Source of the DNA: an uncultured Eubacteriales bacterium
Lineage (GTDB): Bacteria > Bacillota > Clostridia > Oscillospirales > Acutalibacteraceae
Direction: 5' to 3'
Assembly: GCA_934394855.1 (NCBI GenBank)
Contig: CAKRRH010000032.1
Location: forward strand, 1 to 15,038
DNA: 15,038 nucleotides
A program made the translations under genes and the position numbers. Below, piece by piece: positions 1-7,841 of the stretch (position 1 is the first letter of the stretch; every line of letters begins with the position of its first letter). A model generated the notes under the pieces. It made no database searches, was not told the DNA's origin, and was given only the letters and a program-made list of their open reading frames with translations.

Positions 1-1242
1 GATGAATACCGTGCAAATAAGCGTCGATATGATCACGCCGTCCATTCCGATCACTTTTACAAGCGCGATGTTCAGCACAAGGTTGACAGCAGTTGCAACA
101 AGCGGACGGAAACGGTCTTCCCACCAAAGTCCGGCAGCTTCACGGAAGGTGAAGGTCAAACATGAAATCTTGGGCAGGAAGAAATAGAGCACCATTAGCA
201 CCATCGTGAAGAACGGGAAAACAAGGCTTGAGCCAACCCAAAGCTCCATGAAATGCTGATAAAGGCAAAGCAGACAGATTGAGCACCAGCTCGTTATCCA
301 TGCGTTTGCAAATGAGAATTTTTTCAGGTCAAAATAATTCTCTTCTTTTGAGTTGGTTACCATCTTATTTCCGATTCCTGCGGTTATCGAGGTTGTCAGA
401 ATTACCAAAAATCCCGAAATTGAGGTTTGGACATAATAATAGTTATTATAAATCGCAAGGGGAGTAAGACCCAGGAATGATGAAATTACGATTGTATCGA
501 CCGAATTAAATACAACGCCGTATATTTTGAACGAAATCAATCCGACGATTCGCTTTTTTATTCCGCTTTTCATTTCGGCGGAAATTTTTCCTCGGCAGAC
601 AATGTCGGGATACATCTTTTTTGCGAGATATGCGTTGATGAGGTTGTTTGCGACTGTTGCAAGCGGAATTATCACTGCATATATGTAATAGTTGTGGAAA
701 GCGATCAATGCGCCGATTTTAAGAACCTCACTGATCAGATTTACAAGCGCGGTTCGTTTGCTGAGCAGGTCATTTCGCTGATATGCGCTGAACAATGCCG
801 TTTTATAGCCGAATAGGTAATAGCTCAGAACGGTGTTTGACAAAAAAATGAGATAGAGCGCATAGAGGTTGATGTCGGCAGGGTGATCGCCTTTAATGAG
901 AAACGGAAGCGCAGGCAAAATCAGCAGTCCGGCAACCAAAATTATTGTGCCTATTACATAATATATTTTTCGATATAGATTAAGCAATGCGCACATCGTT
1001 TCGTTGTCGTCCTCGGCAATCGGGCGGTACATACTGAATACGATTGCCGAGCCGATTCCGAGCTCGGTGATGCTGAGTACCGACAAAATTGAGGTAAACA
1101 GGCTGTTAAGACCGAGATATTCCTCGCCCATTACTTTTATCATTACCGTTCGCAGAATGAACGGTAATAAAATTGAGATCAATTTTTCGACAATGCCCCA
1201 AAAAATATTTCTCGTGGCATTTTTTGTTCTTTCAATTCGCAT
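1..1242 (-). CDS. Wzx-type oligosaccharide flippase, 3' end cut by the window edge
   Basis: I translated this frame by hand: ATG at 1242 opens a frame that stays open for 414 codons to base 1, so the C-terminus is missing. The product is an integral membrane protein. It starts with a basic amphipathic stretch (MRIERTKNATRN), then a run of long hydrophobic segments, for example around residues 13-35, 45-72, 85-110 and 115-140. The early motif 'GEEYLGLNSLFTSILSVLSITELGIGSAI' (about residues 40-68) is typical of the polysaccharide transporter (PST/Wzx) branch of the MOP superfamily, whose members flip lipid-linked repeat units across the cytoplasmic membrane. Family members are usually 470-520 residues, so roughly 60-100 residues are lost. 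A GAGG lies about 9 bases before the ATG. It is the last visible gene of the operon, 34 bases after the MenD-like gene. Family assignment is firm; the exported substrate is unknown. Confidence 0.88.
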   Translation of the reverse strand, partial: MRIERTKNATRNIFWGIVEKLISILLPFILRTVMIKVMGEEYLGLNSLFTSILSVLSITELGIGSAIVFSMYRPIAEDDNETMCALLNLYRKIYYVIGTIILVAGLLILPALPFLIKGDHPADINLYALYLIFLSNTVLSYYLFGYKTALFSAYQRNDLLSKRTALVNLISEVLKIGALIAFHNYYIYAVIIPLATVANNLINAYLAKKMYPDIVCRGKISAEMKSGIKKRIVGLISFKIYGVVFNSVDTIVISSFLGLTPLAIYNNYYYVQTSISGFLVILTTSITAGIGNKMVTNSKEENYFDLKKFSFANAWITSWCSICLLCLYQHFMELWVGSSLVFPFFTMVLMVLYFFLPKISCLTFTFREAAGLWWEDRFRPLVATAVNLVLNIALVKVIGMDGVIISTLICTVFI

Positions 1243-1276
1243 TTATTATTGCCTCGTTATCTTGCTTTGCATGAAA

Positions 1277-3034
1277 TTATCTGCCGATTACTTTTTTAAT
1301 TGCATTTGTGCCCTTTTCGCCCAAAAGGTGTTTGAGTTTATCTTTGGCGCTTGAGGGTGCATTGCTTGAAACCATGTTTCTGACAAGCTTCAATGCGTCG
1401 CTTTCGTCTTTGCAATCGGTGAAGATCTCAAATAACATCGGCTTGTCTGTTATCTCGTCCGTCAGGAATCTGTCAAGATTGTTCAATGCTTCATCTTTTG
1501 AAGACGCCGTTAAATATTCAAATCCGTAATCCTGCGAATAATGTCTTACAAGGTCGGGAGATTTCTTTCCGTTATGTCCGCCGGCAGCTACAAATGTATC
1601 AACATCGTCTCCGAGCTGTTTTCTTCCTGTATGCTGATAGAGATGGAATTCTGCGCCTCGTCCGTTGTTGATCAGCAAAATGCGAAGATTAGGTCCGATG
1701 TGTCGGTTTCCGAGCGCATTCATGTTGTAGAAAAATGTCAAATCGCCCAAAACACAAAAATGGATTCGGCTTTTGTTTGCAAGCGACATTCCGATAGTTG
1801 TGGAAATTGCGCCGTCAATTCCTCGGCAACCGACATTTGCAATCGACATTACGCTGTCGGGCAGTTCAAAGAATGTCCATGAGCGCATTGTGTTGCTGAC
1901 GCCGAGTTGTAAAACGGAATTTTCAGGCAGTCTTGCCGATATTTGCTGTGCAAGCCAGATGTTTGAAAGCGGCAGTTCGGGAATTTTATCATAAAGCTCG
2001 GCTGTTTCTTTTTTGCACATTTCATAATAATCGGTTTTGCAGCCTTGTTTTTCGGCATTATAATGTTTGAAAAAGGCGGTTTCCGACATATCGAAAATTT
2101 TGGTGAGCTTTCTGAATGTATCTCTCAGCTCGCCGTCCTCGCTGATTCGCCAAACCTCTTTTGCTCTCGGAAGCTCATAGAAGGTATAATAATCTCCCGA
2201 CTGTTCGCCGATGTGTATTAAAAGGTCAAGGTCGAAAATCGGCGATGAATATTTTTCCTGAGATGACGCGATCGTCGGCAAAATCCTATATTTTCCGTGA
2301 TAGTTGCTCGAATGGTCGCAAAGCACTGCGCAGTTATATTTTTCGCAAAATTCGTCAACCTGTTTTGTAAGCTCGTCAGACCAAATTTTGTGTGCGCCGA
2401 CGGTGATCGCAATTTTTGCGTTATTATCGATTTTTGGAAATTTGTCCTCTAAAGTGATTCTTCTGACAACTCTTGTTTCGGGCAATTTTTCGACGACAAG
2501 ACCGGCTCTGTCAACGCAGGTCAGGTTAATATGAACAGGGCCGCCGCCGTTTTTACGAAGCGCCAAGAGCGCTTTGTTGATTTTGACATTGCAATCCCAT
2601 TCGTCGTTTTCATCTTTAATTTCCTGCAAATTGACAGTGAGCGTGACATCGTCATTCAGCTGCTGCGTTCTGTCAACGAACTGGGGAATCAGATGTCCGG
2701 TGTTAGCGGCGTCCTGTGCGCCGGTCACTGCCAAAATCGGCAGTTTTCTGTAATATGCTTCGGATAATCCGGGAATATAGTTTCGAGATGCGGTGGCGCC
2801 TGTGCAGGTGATCACGACCGGCTCGCCGCTTTCCATGGCAAGACCGCAAGCCATATATGCCGCGCCTCGCTCGTCGACCGCCGAATAGAGCTCGAAATAG
2901 TCGTCCTGCTGAAGGCTTGCGACAAAACATATGTGCGTGGCTCCCGGAGATACGATTACTTTTTTAATTCCGTTTGCCTTTAAAAGAGAAATTAACATCT
3001 GAACATTTCTGTTTGAAGAATAATGAAATTCCAT
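1277..3034 (-). CDS. MenD-like thiamine-diphosphate-dependent enzyme of unknown substrate
   Basis: 585 residues, close to the length of MenD (SEPHCHC synthase). The N-terminal Pyr domain has VSPG (28-31) and the cofactor-activating glutamate in 'AVDERGAAY' (E55), followed by 'TCTGATASRNYIPGLSEA'. The C-terminal PP domain has 'GCRGIDGAIST' (about 402-412) and the ThDP/metal motif GDL (430-432) ending in NN (456-457), spaced as in MenD. A serine and arginine four apart in 'GVSNTMRSW' (S380, R384) match the MenD 'GNSxPxR' motif. However, the usual SPGSR is SPGATH and the usual N-R-G-x-x-G-I-D has V for R, so the isochorismate/2-oxoglutarate pocket looks altered. No menaquinone genes are nearby. 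The cytosolic enzyme probably makes a C-C bond or decarboxylates a 2-oxoacid for a polysaccharide precursor (inference). I chose ATG 3034 over GTG 3043 because GGGAG overlaps the GTG and sits 8 bases before the ATG. Confidence 0.82.
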   Translation of the reverse strand: MEFHYSSNRNVQMLISLLKANGIKKVIVSPGATHICFVASLQQDDYFELYSAVDERGAAYMACGLAMESGEPVVITCTGATASRNYIPGLSEAYYRKLPILAVTGAQDAANTGHLIPQFVDRTQQLNDDVTLTVNLQEIKDENDEWDCNVKINKALLALRKNGGGPVHINLTCVDRAGLVVEKLPETRVVRRITLEDKFPKIDNNAKIAITVGAHKIWSDELTKQVDEFCEKYNCAVLCDHSSNYHGKYRILPTIASSQEKYSSPIFDLDLLIHIGEQSGDYYTFYELPRAKEVWRISEDGELRDTFRKLTKIFDMSETAFFKHYNAEKQGCKTDYYEMCKKETAELYDKIPELPLSNIWLAQQISARLPENSVLQLGVSNTMRSWTFFELPDSVMSIANVGCRGIDGAISTTIGMSLANKSRIHFCVLGDLTFFYNMNALGNRHIGPNLRILLINNGRGAEFHLYQHTGRKQLGDDVDTFVAAGGHNGKKSPDLVRHYSQDYGFEYLTASSKDEALNNLDRFLTDEITDKPMLFEIFTDCKDESDALKLVRNMVSSNAPSSAKDKLKHLLGEKGTNAIKKVIGR

Positions 3035-3042
3035 TATTTGCA

Positions 3043-3047
3043 CTCCC
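3043..3047 (-). promoter_or_regulatory. Ribosome binding site deciding the MenD-like start
   Basis: On the minus strand GGGAG (3047-3043) is followed by 8 bases and then ATG (3034). The longest open frame would begin with a GTG at 3043-3041, but that codon overlaps the Shine-Dalgarno sequence itself and has no other site at proper distance upstream. The ATG is therefore the better start, shortening the protein by three residues. Confidence 0.6.
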
Positions 3048-3079
3048 GTATAATATAATTTATGGATTTAGCGTTGGCT

Positions 3080-4210
3080 TTATTTAATGATTTCGGAAAG
3101 ATAGTCAATTCCGCAATTTCTGATTTTTTCGATGTTTTTTTCAATCAAATCCCAATCAGGGTCGTTGTCAATTTTGTCAAAATCGGCTTCAAGATCATGA
3201 TTTTTGACTCCGAGCGTTTTAAACAATTCCTCGACTCTGATGTTGGGTTTGTTTTCGTCGGACTTCATTTGTGTCAAAAATGCTTTATGAAAAATTATGC
3301 TGAAAACGGTTCCGTGAAAGGCATTTGTGAGAACATATGCCGCATTTTTAATGAGCGTCAAAAATTCAACCGGTCCGCAATCGGCTCTGACCTCAAAGCC
3401 GAACGGAGCGTCAAATTTGCCTGTCAAAACATCGGCGGTCATGTTGCAGGGAACGCAGATCACCCTGCATTTTTTCTCTTCGCTCAGTTTTTTTGCATAT
3501 TCCTGAAGCGTTTTTGATTGAACGGTATAATAAAGCAAAATATACGGCTCACACTCAGGATTTTCAGCGCAGAATTTGCTCCATTCTTCGCCCTTTAGCA
3601 AAAATGTCGGGTCGCAGTTTACATTTGCATCGACATTTTCCAATTCCTTTAAAATTTTTGCGCCGCTTTGCTCTCTGACGGAATATGCGTCATAGTTCGT
3701 GAGTCTGCGTTTATATTCCGAAACCATGTCATCGGGGAGTTTATCCATTCCGAAGCTTGCGGCATAGGAATATTTCTTTTTGTTTTTTGCGGCGTCAAAA
3801 TCAAGGAAGAACGCAGGGTCAAAGTCAGTCCACTGATAGTGCCAAACCTGGTCGCTTCCGGTTAAATATGCGTCGCAATCGGGCGGATTATTCGAGATGT
3901 CACCGATATCATAATATATTTTATCGCTTAGCGGAATGTTCTTGTCAATGAACCTCTCAAAGCGTTTGTTGCGCCGCTTCAAAACCTTGATCGCATCGCG
4001 GTTTTTGAATCTTCTCAAAATGGTTTTGACCGGAATGTGGGAAAGGGTGATTCGCTTGCTGTAATAATAGGTCAGCTTAAAATATCCGGGCCAATAGTCC
4101 AAAATTTCACATTCGGCGCCGAGCTCATTAAGCTTTTTTGTCAAAGCGCAGCCTTGCAAAACCGCACCGTAGTTATATGCTCTGTGGAAGGTTAATATAT
4201 CGATTTTCAT
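3080..4210 (-). CDS. Polysaccharide pyruvyl transferase family protein
   Basis: 376 residues, full length for the family (PF04230). The N-terminus 'TFHRAYNYGAVLQGCAL' (7-23) is the classic opening. GSDQVW (118-123) follows, then 'YDAYSVREQSG' (173-183), CDPT (199-202), and near the C-terminus 'TNAFHGTVFSI' (295-305). Characterised members (CsaB, the ExoV/PssM type) move pyruvate from phosphoenolpyruvate onto a sugar as a ketal, adding a negative charge that surface proteins may recognise. Some members of this large family have lost that activity, so the reaction here is inferred from family. The protein is cytosolic, with no signal peptide or membrane span. ATG 4210 is preceded by GGGG about 10 bases upstream. 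It lies 17 bases after the GT8 gene and 45 bases before the MenD-like gene, within the operon. Confidence 0.87.
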   Translation of the reverse strand: MKIDILTFHRAYNYGAVLQGCALTKKLNELGAECEILDYWPGYFKLTYYYSKRITLSHIPVKTILRRFKNRDAIKVLKRRNKRFERFIDKNIPLSDKIYYDIGDISNNPPDCDAYLTGSDQVWHYQWTDFDPAFFLDFDAAKNKKKYSYAASFGMDKLPDDMVSEYKRRLTNYDAYSVREQSGAKILKELENVDANVNCDPTFLLKGEEWSKFCAENPECEPYILLYYTVQSKTLQEYAKKLSEEKKCRVICVPCNMTADVLTGKFDAPFGFEVRADCGPVEFLTLIKNAAYVLTNAFHGTVFSIIFHKAFLTQMKSDENKPNIRVEELFKTLGVKNHDLEADFDKIDNDPDWDLIEKNIEKIRNCGIDYLSEIIK

Positions 4211-4227
4211 TTATTGATTACCCCGTC

Positions 4228-5091
4228 TTAGCTCTTTTTACGCTTTAAAACAATATATGCGATTCGCTTTAAGATACAAAAAATAAATTCACCGTAATAT
4301 CCTCTTTTTAAAGCATACTTCCAATAAAATTTTGATGCTGAATTTAAAAAGTGAAAATCCCATGGTTTCCACGGTCCGGAGTAATGAAGAATTGAAATAT
4401 TATCCAATTCCGATTGCTTGATACTTTTTGCTCTCAGCACTTGGTAGTTAAATTTTTTCCAATCGCAATATTTCACTTTTCCCCGGAACATACAGTTCAA
4501 AATATCTTGATCAGGATATGTAAGATCGTTTTTGATTCTCTCAGACACCTCAATTATATAATCTAAGTCTATTTGATTGCGTATCTTTTCAAGATTCATT
4601 AATAATACGCCCGAATTAAAATACTGATAGTCTTTTGCCAATCCCAACCTTGATTTTAGTTGTTTAACCTCTTCGGAAGAGTTGTTTGAATCCGCACATG
4701 CTGCAAGAAAACAATCGTCAAAATTCTGGTAATAAAAATCATGAAGATCCTTCATAACGATTATATCGGCATCAAGCCAGAGAATTCGGTCCAAATCTTT
4801 GGGCAAAAGATAATGTGCAATTATTCGATAATACATTTCAATGCTAAAATGCATTTCGCCTAACGGAAGAGTGTCAAAAAAGCTATCTTTGACTTTTATG
4901 ATTTCAACAGTAACTTTTTTTAAATTCTTGAGTTTTTTAATAAATTTAGCAACGCTTTTTTCTGATAAAGAGTGATTAAGAAGATATACTGTTATATCTT
5001 CATTCGTATTTATGCTCAGCGAAGAAATCATTATCTCTGCTTTTTTCAGATATGAATTATTTACAGAAATTAAAAGATTCAAATTACTCAT
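4228..5091 (-). CDS. Family 8 glycosyltransferase (LgtC-like)
   Basis: 287 residues, usual for bacterial GT8 enzymes, which are retaining and use UDP-glucose or UDP-galactose with Mn2+. Visible motifs in order: N-terminal 'LLISVNNSYLKKAEIMISSL' (6-25); metal-binding DAD (107-109) in 'LWLDADIIVMKDL'; 'FNSGVLLMNL' (158-167); 'YPDQDILN' (192-199) with the catalytic-region DQD; and the nucleotide-binding histidine motif 'HYSGPWKPW' (236-244). The C-terminus is basic and hydrophobic (about 262-287) and could bind the membrane peripherally. The start ATG has only a weak purine-rich AAAGAA upstream and lies 7 bases after the GT2 stop, so it may depend on coupling. Base composition is odd: hand counts of four 60-base lines inside it gave 14-23 G+C, against 26-31 in three lines from other operon genes. 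Recent acquisition is likely. Confidence 0.9.
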   Translation of the reverse strand: MSNLNLLISVNNSYLKKAEIMISSLSINTNEDITVYLLNHSLSEKSVAKFIKKLKNLKKVTVEIIKVKDSFFDTLPLGEMHFSIEMYYRIIAHYLLPKDLDRILWLDADIIVMKDLHDFYYQNFDDCFLAACADSNNSSEEVKQLKSRLGLAKDYQYFNSGVLLMNLEKIRNQIDLDYIIEVSERIKNDLTYPDQDILNCMFRGKVKYCDWKKFNYQVLRAKSIKQSELDNISILHYSGPWKPWDFHFLNSASKFYWKYALKRGYYGEFIFCILKRIAYIVLKRKKS

Positions 5092-5098
5092 CCGTTCT

Positions 5099-6088
5099 TT
5101 ATTTATTGTTTTTGAGACTTTGATATATTTTGATTATTTTCAGCGTTGCTTTCGGCATTTTTTTATAGCTCAAAGCCAAAATGCCTTTTATTTTGCCGCT
5201 GAAAAAATATTTCGGTTCGATCATTGAATAGATGTTTAAAAAGCTGTCGCCGTTCGGGCGGAGGTTTGAGTCATTGTCCGCTTTTTGCTGTTTTGCGCAG
5301 GCGGACAGAGTGTTGAATAATGTTGTTACCGCTTTCTTTTTTGCGATTTCAGCATATTTTTCGCCTGTTTTAATGGAGAGTTTAAGCAATAATTCCGTTG
5401 TGACGAGCGAATCCATACATACATTGAACAGCTTTGAAACAGCCATTGCGCTGTCGGGCTGGGCAATATAATGATAGCCCGAATAGGGAATGAGCGAAAT
5501 TTTTTTGCTCAATGTGAACGCCTGAAGCATCATGTGTGTGTCTTCCGTATATCGGATTTTTACAAATTCGAGCTTTTCGGCAATCGACTTTTTAAAAATC
5601 TTTCCCCAAATGACATATGCAAAGCGCTGTCCCGAAAAATAGCAGTCAAGCATTGATTGAACAGAGTCAAGCGTCTGCTCTTTTTCAATGCATATATTCG
5701 GCTGGCCCGTGATCCCTTCGTCAATGCAGTTGCAGCAAACGACATCGGAGTCGGTTTTTTGCGCTGCGTTCATCAATTTTTCAAGGCAATCGGGTTCGAT
5801 GTAATCGTCGCTGTCGATGAATGATATATAATCGGCTGTCGAATTTTCGATTCCTTTTTTTCGTGCGCTTGAAACGCCGCCGTTTGGCTTATGAATCACA
5901 CGAACACGGCTGTCCTTTTCAGCATATTTATCGCAAATTGCGCCCGAATTATCGGGTGAGCCGTCGTCGATCAGAATCATCTCAAAATTCTCATAGCTTT
6001 GCAAAAGCACGCTTTCAATGCATTTTTCTATGTAGTTTTCGCAGTTATATACCGGAATGATCACGCTGACAAGGGCTTGTTTTGACAT
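5099..6088 (-). CDS. Family 2 glycosyltransferase (first of two in the operon)
   Basis: 329 residues with a GT-A fold N-terminus: 'VSVIIPVYNCENYIEKCIESVLLQSY' (7-32), nucleotide-binding DDGSPDNS (41-48), 'NGGVSSARKKGI' (69-80) and the metal-binding DSDD (92-95). The ED pair in 'RYTEDTHM' (182-183) fits the catalytic base of inverting GT2 enzymes. It resembles the CpsJ/EpsJ-type transferases of Gram-positive capsule loci. The donor and acceptor cannot be told from sequence. The C-terminal tail after about residue 290 is basic with hydrophobic patches ('FFSGKIKGILALSYKKM'), suggesting membrane association, with no clear transmembrane helix. ATG 6088 has AAAGG roughly 12 bases upstream, inside a small inverted repeat at 6103-6119. 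It overlaps no neighbour: 31 bases after the DUF6625 gene and 7 bases before the GT8 gene. Confidence 0.9.
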   Translation of the reverse strand: MSKQALVSVIIPVYNCENYIEKCIESVLLQSYENFEMILIDDGSPDNSGAICDKYAEKDSRVRVIHKPNGGVSSARKKGIENSTADYISFIDSDDYIEPDCLEKLMNAAQKTDSDVVCCNCIDEGITGQPNICIEKEQTLDSVQSMLDCYFSGQRFAYVIWGKIFKKSIAEKLEFVKIRYTEDTHMMLQAFTLSKKISLIPYSGYHYIAQPDSAMAVSKLFNVCMDSLVTTELLLKLSIKTGEKYAEIAKKKAVTTLFNTLSACAKQQKADNDSNLRPNGDSFLNIYSMIEPKYFFSGKIKGILALSYKKMPKATLKIIKIYQSLKNNK

Positions 6089-6102
6089 ATTAATGAATAA
6101 TC

Positions 6103-6119
6103 CTTTCTTAATGAGAAAG
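6103..6119 (-). other. Small inverted repeat over the GT2 ribosome binding site
   Basis: CTTTCT and AGAAAG flank a 5-base loop directly after the stop codon of the DUF6625 gene. The 3' arm shares bases with the AAAGGA Shine-Dalgarno of the following GT2 gene, so the hairpin could mask it when not being translated through. The stem is only 6 bp and has no following U-tract, so it is not a terminator. It may be chance. Confidence 0.25.
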
Positions 6120-7100
6120 TTATTTTAGCTTGTTTTTGATTTTTTTAAGGTAGAAATCAAACCAAAACAAATAGGTTCGGTTGATTGAGCAAAGCCGCAT
6201 TTCTTTTTTTGTTTGCGGCAATTTATCAGCCTTTACAAATCTGTCGGGCAAAATTTCAAATGAAGCGGCGTTCTCAACGCCCGATTTTACACGCATTTTT
6301 CTAAGCTGAAGATGAATGTAGAGGAATTCCTCATAATCGACGCGGCCGTTCTCTTTGCTATATGATGCGGCGACAACTTTTCCGTCGCTCCAAAAATATC
6401 TCGCACATCGGGGTTTGGGTTCGCGCTCAAATGTGCGGGCGTCCTCACTGTAAAAAGCCCGTTTAAAAAGAGCACAGCCCGGCGTCGGGTTCATTGACAA
6501 ATCGGTTGTAAATACTTTTGCACCGTCGTTTAAAAAAATGCTGTGAACATTGGCGTTATCGGGATTGAAAGAACATTTGCAGTCCTCGTCAAAGACAAAA
6601 ATATTGTTTGTTGTAAGCGCTTCCTTATATAATTCACGACCGCAAAACGGCTTCATGAATCGGCGGTTGTTGTCGAATGTATTCTTGAAAACAGTCATAT
6701 GACCTGCGGCGAATAGCTTGTCATAGCCCTCATCAAGCAGCGGTGTGAGCATTTTTTGCAGGTTGCCGAAAATTAAATCGCAGTCGCAATAGCCCCAATA
6801 GGGATAATCGGCGATATATTCTTCAAACAAAAAGCCGTAGGTCGGCTTGTAATCGCATAATTTATAGGGGGTGTCAAGAGTCACGCCGAAACCGAATTTT
6901 TTATCGGCGTTTTTCTTGAAATCGGATAATGTATAGGGGATGATCTTGACATTTTCGGGATAGTCATATTTTTCGGTATTATCCGTGAAAATCAAAAGAT
7001 CGTAGTCGGGATTTTTTGAAAATGAATTCAAAAACAACCGGAAATAGTTCTTGAATGTACCGAAATAGGGGAGTATGAACACACATTTTTTATTATTCAT
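6120..7100 (-). CDS. DUF6625-type protein, putative glycosyltransferase
   Basis: 326 residues. The opening 'CVFILPYFGTFKNYFRLFLNSFSKNPDYDLLIFTDN' (6-41), 'TPYKLCDYKPTYGFLFEEYI' (77-96) and 'YWGYCDCDLIFGNL' (101-114) are the pattern I associate with the DUF6625 family found in capsule loci. The D-C-D at 106-108 sits after a hydrophobic strand, just as the DxD metal motif does in GT-A glycosyltransferases such as GT8 and GT32. This supports a nucleotide-sugar transferase role, but I know of no biochemical proof for the family. No signal peptide or membrane span is seen, so a cytosolic enzyme on the membrane face is expected. TTG 7103 extends the frame by one residue, but ATG 7100, with GAGG 10 bases upstream, is preferred. 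It overlaps the end of the acyltransferase gene by 8 bases, implying coupled translation. Confidence 0.75.
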   Translation of the reverse strand: MNNKKCVFILPYFGTFKNYFRLFLNSFSKNPDYDLLIFTDNTEKYDYPENVKIIPYTLSDFKKNADKKFGFGVTLDTPYKLCDYKPTYGFLFEEYIADYPYWGYCDCDLIFGNLQKMLTPLLDEGYDKLFAAGHMTVFKNTFDNNRRFMKPFCGRELYKEALTTNNIFVFDEDCKCSFNPDNANVHSIFLNDGAKVFTTDLSMNPTPGCALFKRAFYSEDARTFEREPKPRCARYFWSDGKVVAASYSKENGRVDYEEFLYIHLQLRKMRVKSGVENAASFEILPDRFVKADKLPQTKKEMRLCSINRTYLFWFDFYLKKIKNKLK

Positions 7101-7806
7101 CAAAGCAAAACCTCATGAAATCATCATAGCTGTCAAAATGCGGCTTGTTGTTTTCCAAATAAGCGAATGATCGGTCGGCATTTTGACAAAGTGACATTTT
7201 GTTGTTAAATGTTTCGTTTGAGCGAATGCTTTCGGGTGATTCAAACAGCATGAAATATTCGTGGAATATTTCTTTTTCGGGTTTTTTGCCATATACGGAA
7301 TAATATTTTTTTGCAAGCAGCTTTGCTTCTTCAAGCTGTGAATCAATTCGTTTTTTGGAATAATCCTCAAGGCTTGCCACTTTTTTTGCAGGCACACCCG
7401 CATAGACGCTGTTTGGCTCACAGTCCTTTGTAACAACGCTGCCTGTACCGATTATTACATTGTCGCCGATCTTGACATTTCTCAAAATGATTGAATTCAT
7501 TCCGATGAAAACATTGTTGCCGATCTCGACAGTTCCGCAGGCACCTGCAATCACACCGCTTGTTGTTTTCATCACCGACCATGAATAGTCATGGGTCAAA
7601 ATTTTTACACCCTCGGTAATTCTCACATGATCTCCGATTTTTATCATCCACGGATATTGCTCGTCAATCAGCGTTTTTGATGGGGCATATATTGTGACAT
7701 CTTCACCGATCGTCATTCCGATTTTGCGAAGATGCGAAATATAATCCTCCGACGAAGCACGGTTTCCTTCTATGATTTTTTTGGCAAGTTTTTTTATTTT
7801 GCTCAT
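7093..7806 (-). CDS. Left-handed beta-helix (hexapeptide) acyltransferase
   Basis: 237 residues. A short helical N-terminus leads into isoleucine/valine-rich hexapeptide repeats, clearest at 93-140 ('VEIGNNVFIGMNSIILRNVKIGDNVIIGTGSVVTKDCEPNSVYAGVPAKKV'). The 'ILTHDYSW' at 69-76 places H72 where maltose/galactoside O-acetyltransferase-like enzymes (WbbJ, NeuD-like and NodL relatives) have the catalytic histidine. The likely reaction is transfer of an acetyl or other acyl group from acyl-CoA to a sugar hydroxyl or amine. After the usual end of the domain ('GVPAKKVASLEDY') there are about 90 further residues, largely charged and helical (150-237), which is longer than standard members. These may mediate trimer contacts or bind another protein. 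ATG 7806 has an AGGGTGG-type ribosome site. The gene lies 35 bases after a GT2 and overlaps the DUF6625 start by 8 bases. Confidence 0.85.
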   Translation of the reverse strand: MSKIKKLAKKIIEGNRASSEDYISHLRKIGMTIGEDVTIYAPSKTLIDEQYPWMIKIGDHVRITEGVKILTHDYSWSVMKTTSGVIAGACGTVEIGNNVFIGMNSIILRNVKIGDNVIIGTGSVVTKDCEPNSVYAGVPAKKVASLEDYSKKRIDSQLEEAKLLAKKYYSVYGKKPEKEIFHEYFMLFESPESIRSNETFNNKMSLCQNADRSFAYLENNKPHFDSYDDFMRFCFDE

Positions 7807-7841
7807 TTTCCCACCCTGAATTTAGCTTTGTCAGCAATAAT

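Noticed and set aside
1004..1354. Plus-strand ORF of 116 codons
   Set aside because: Antisense to the flippase start and the end of the MenD-like gene; no domain.
1277..3034. Calling the ThDP enzyme a true MenD or an acetolactate synthase
   Set aside because: The substrate motifs of MenD are changed and no menaquinone genes are present. The MenD-like GIDGxxST and GDLT motifs and absence of typical acetolactate synthase signatures argue against IlvB.
3062..3517. Plus-strand ORF of 151 codons
   Set aside because: It lies wholly antisense to the pyruvyl transferase gene, has no recognisable motifs, and reads as the mirror of its codon pattern.
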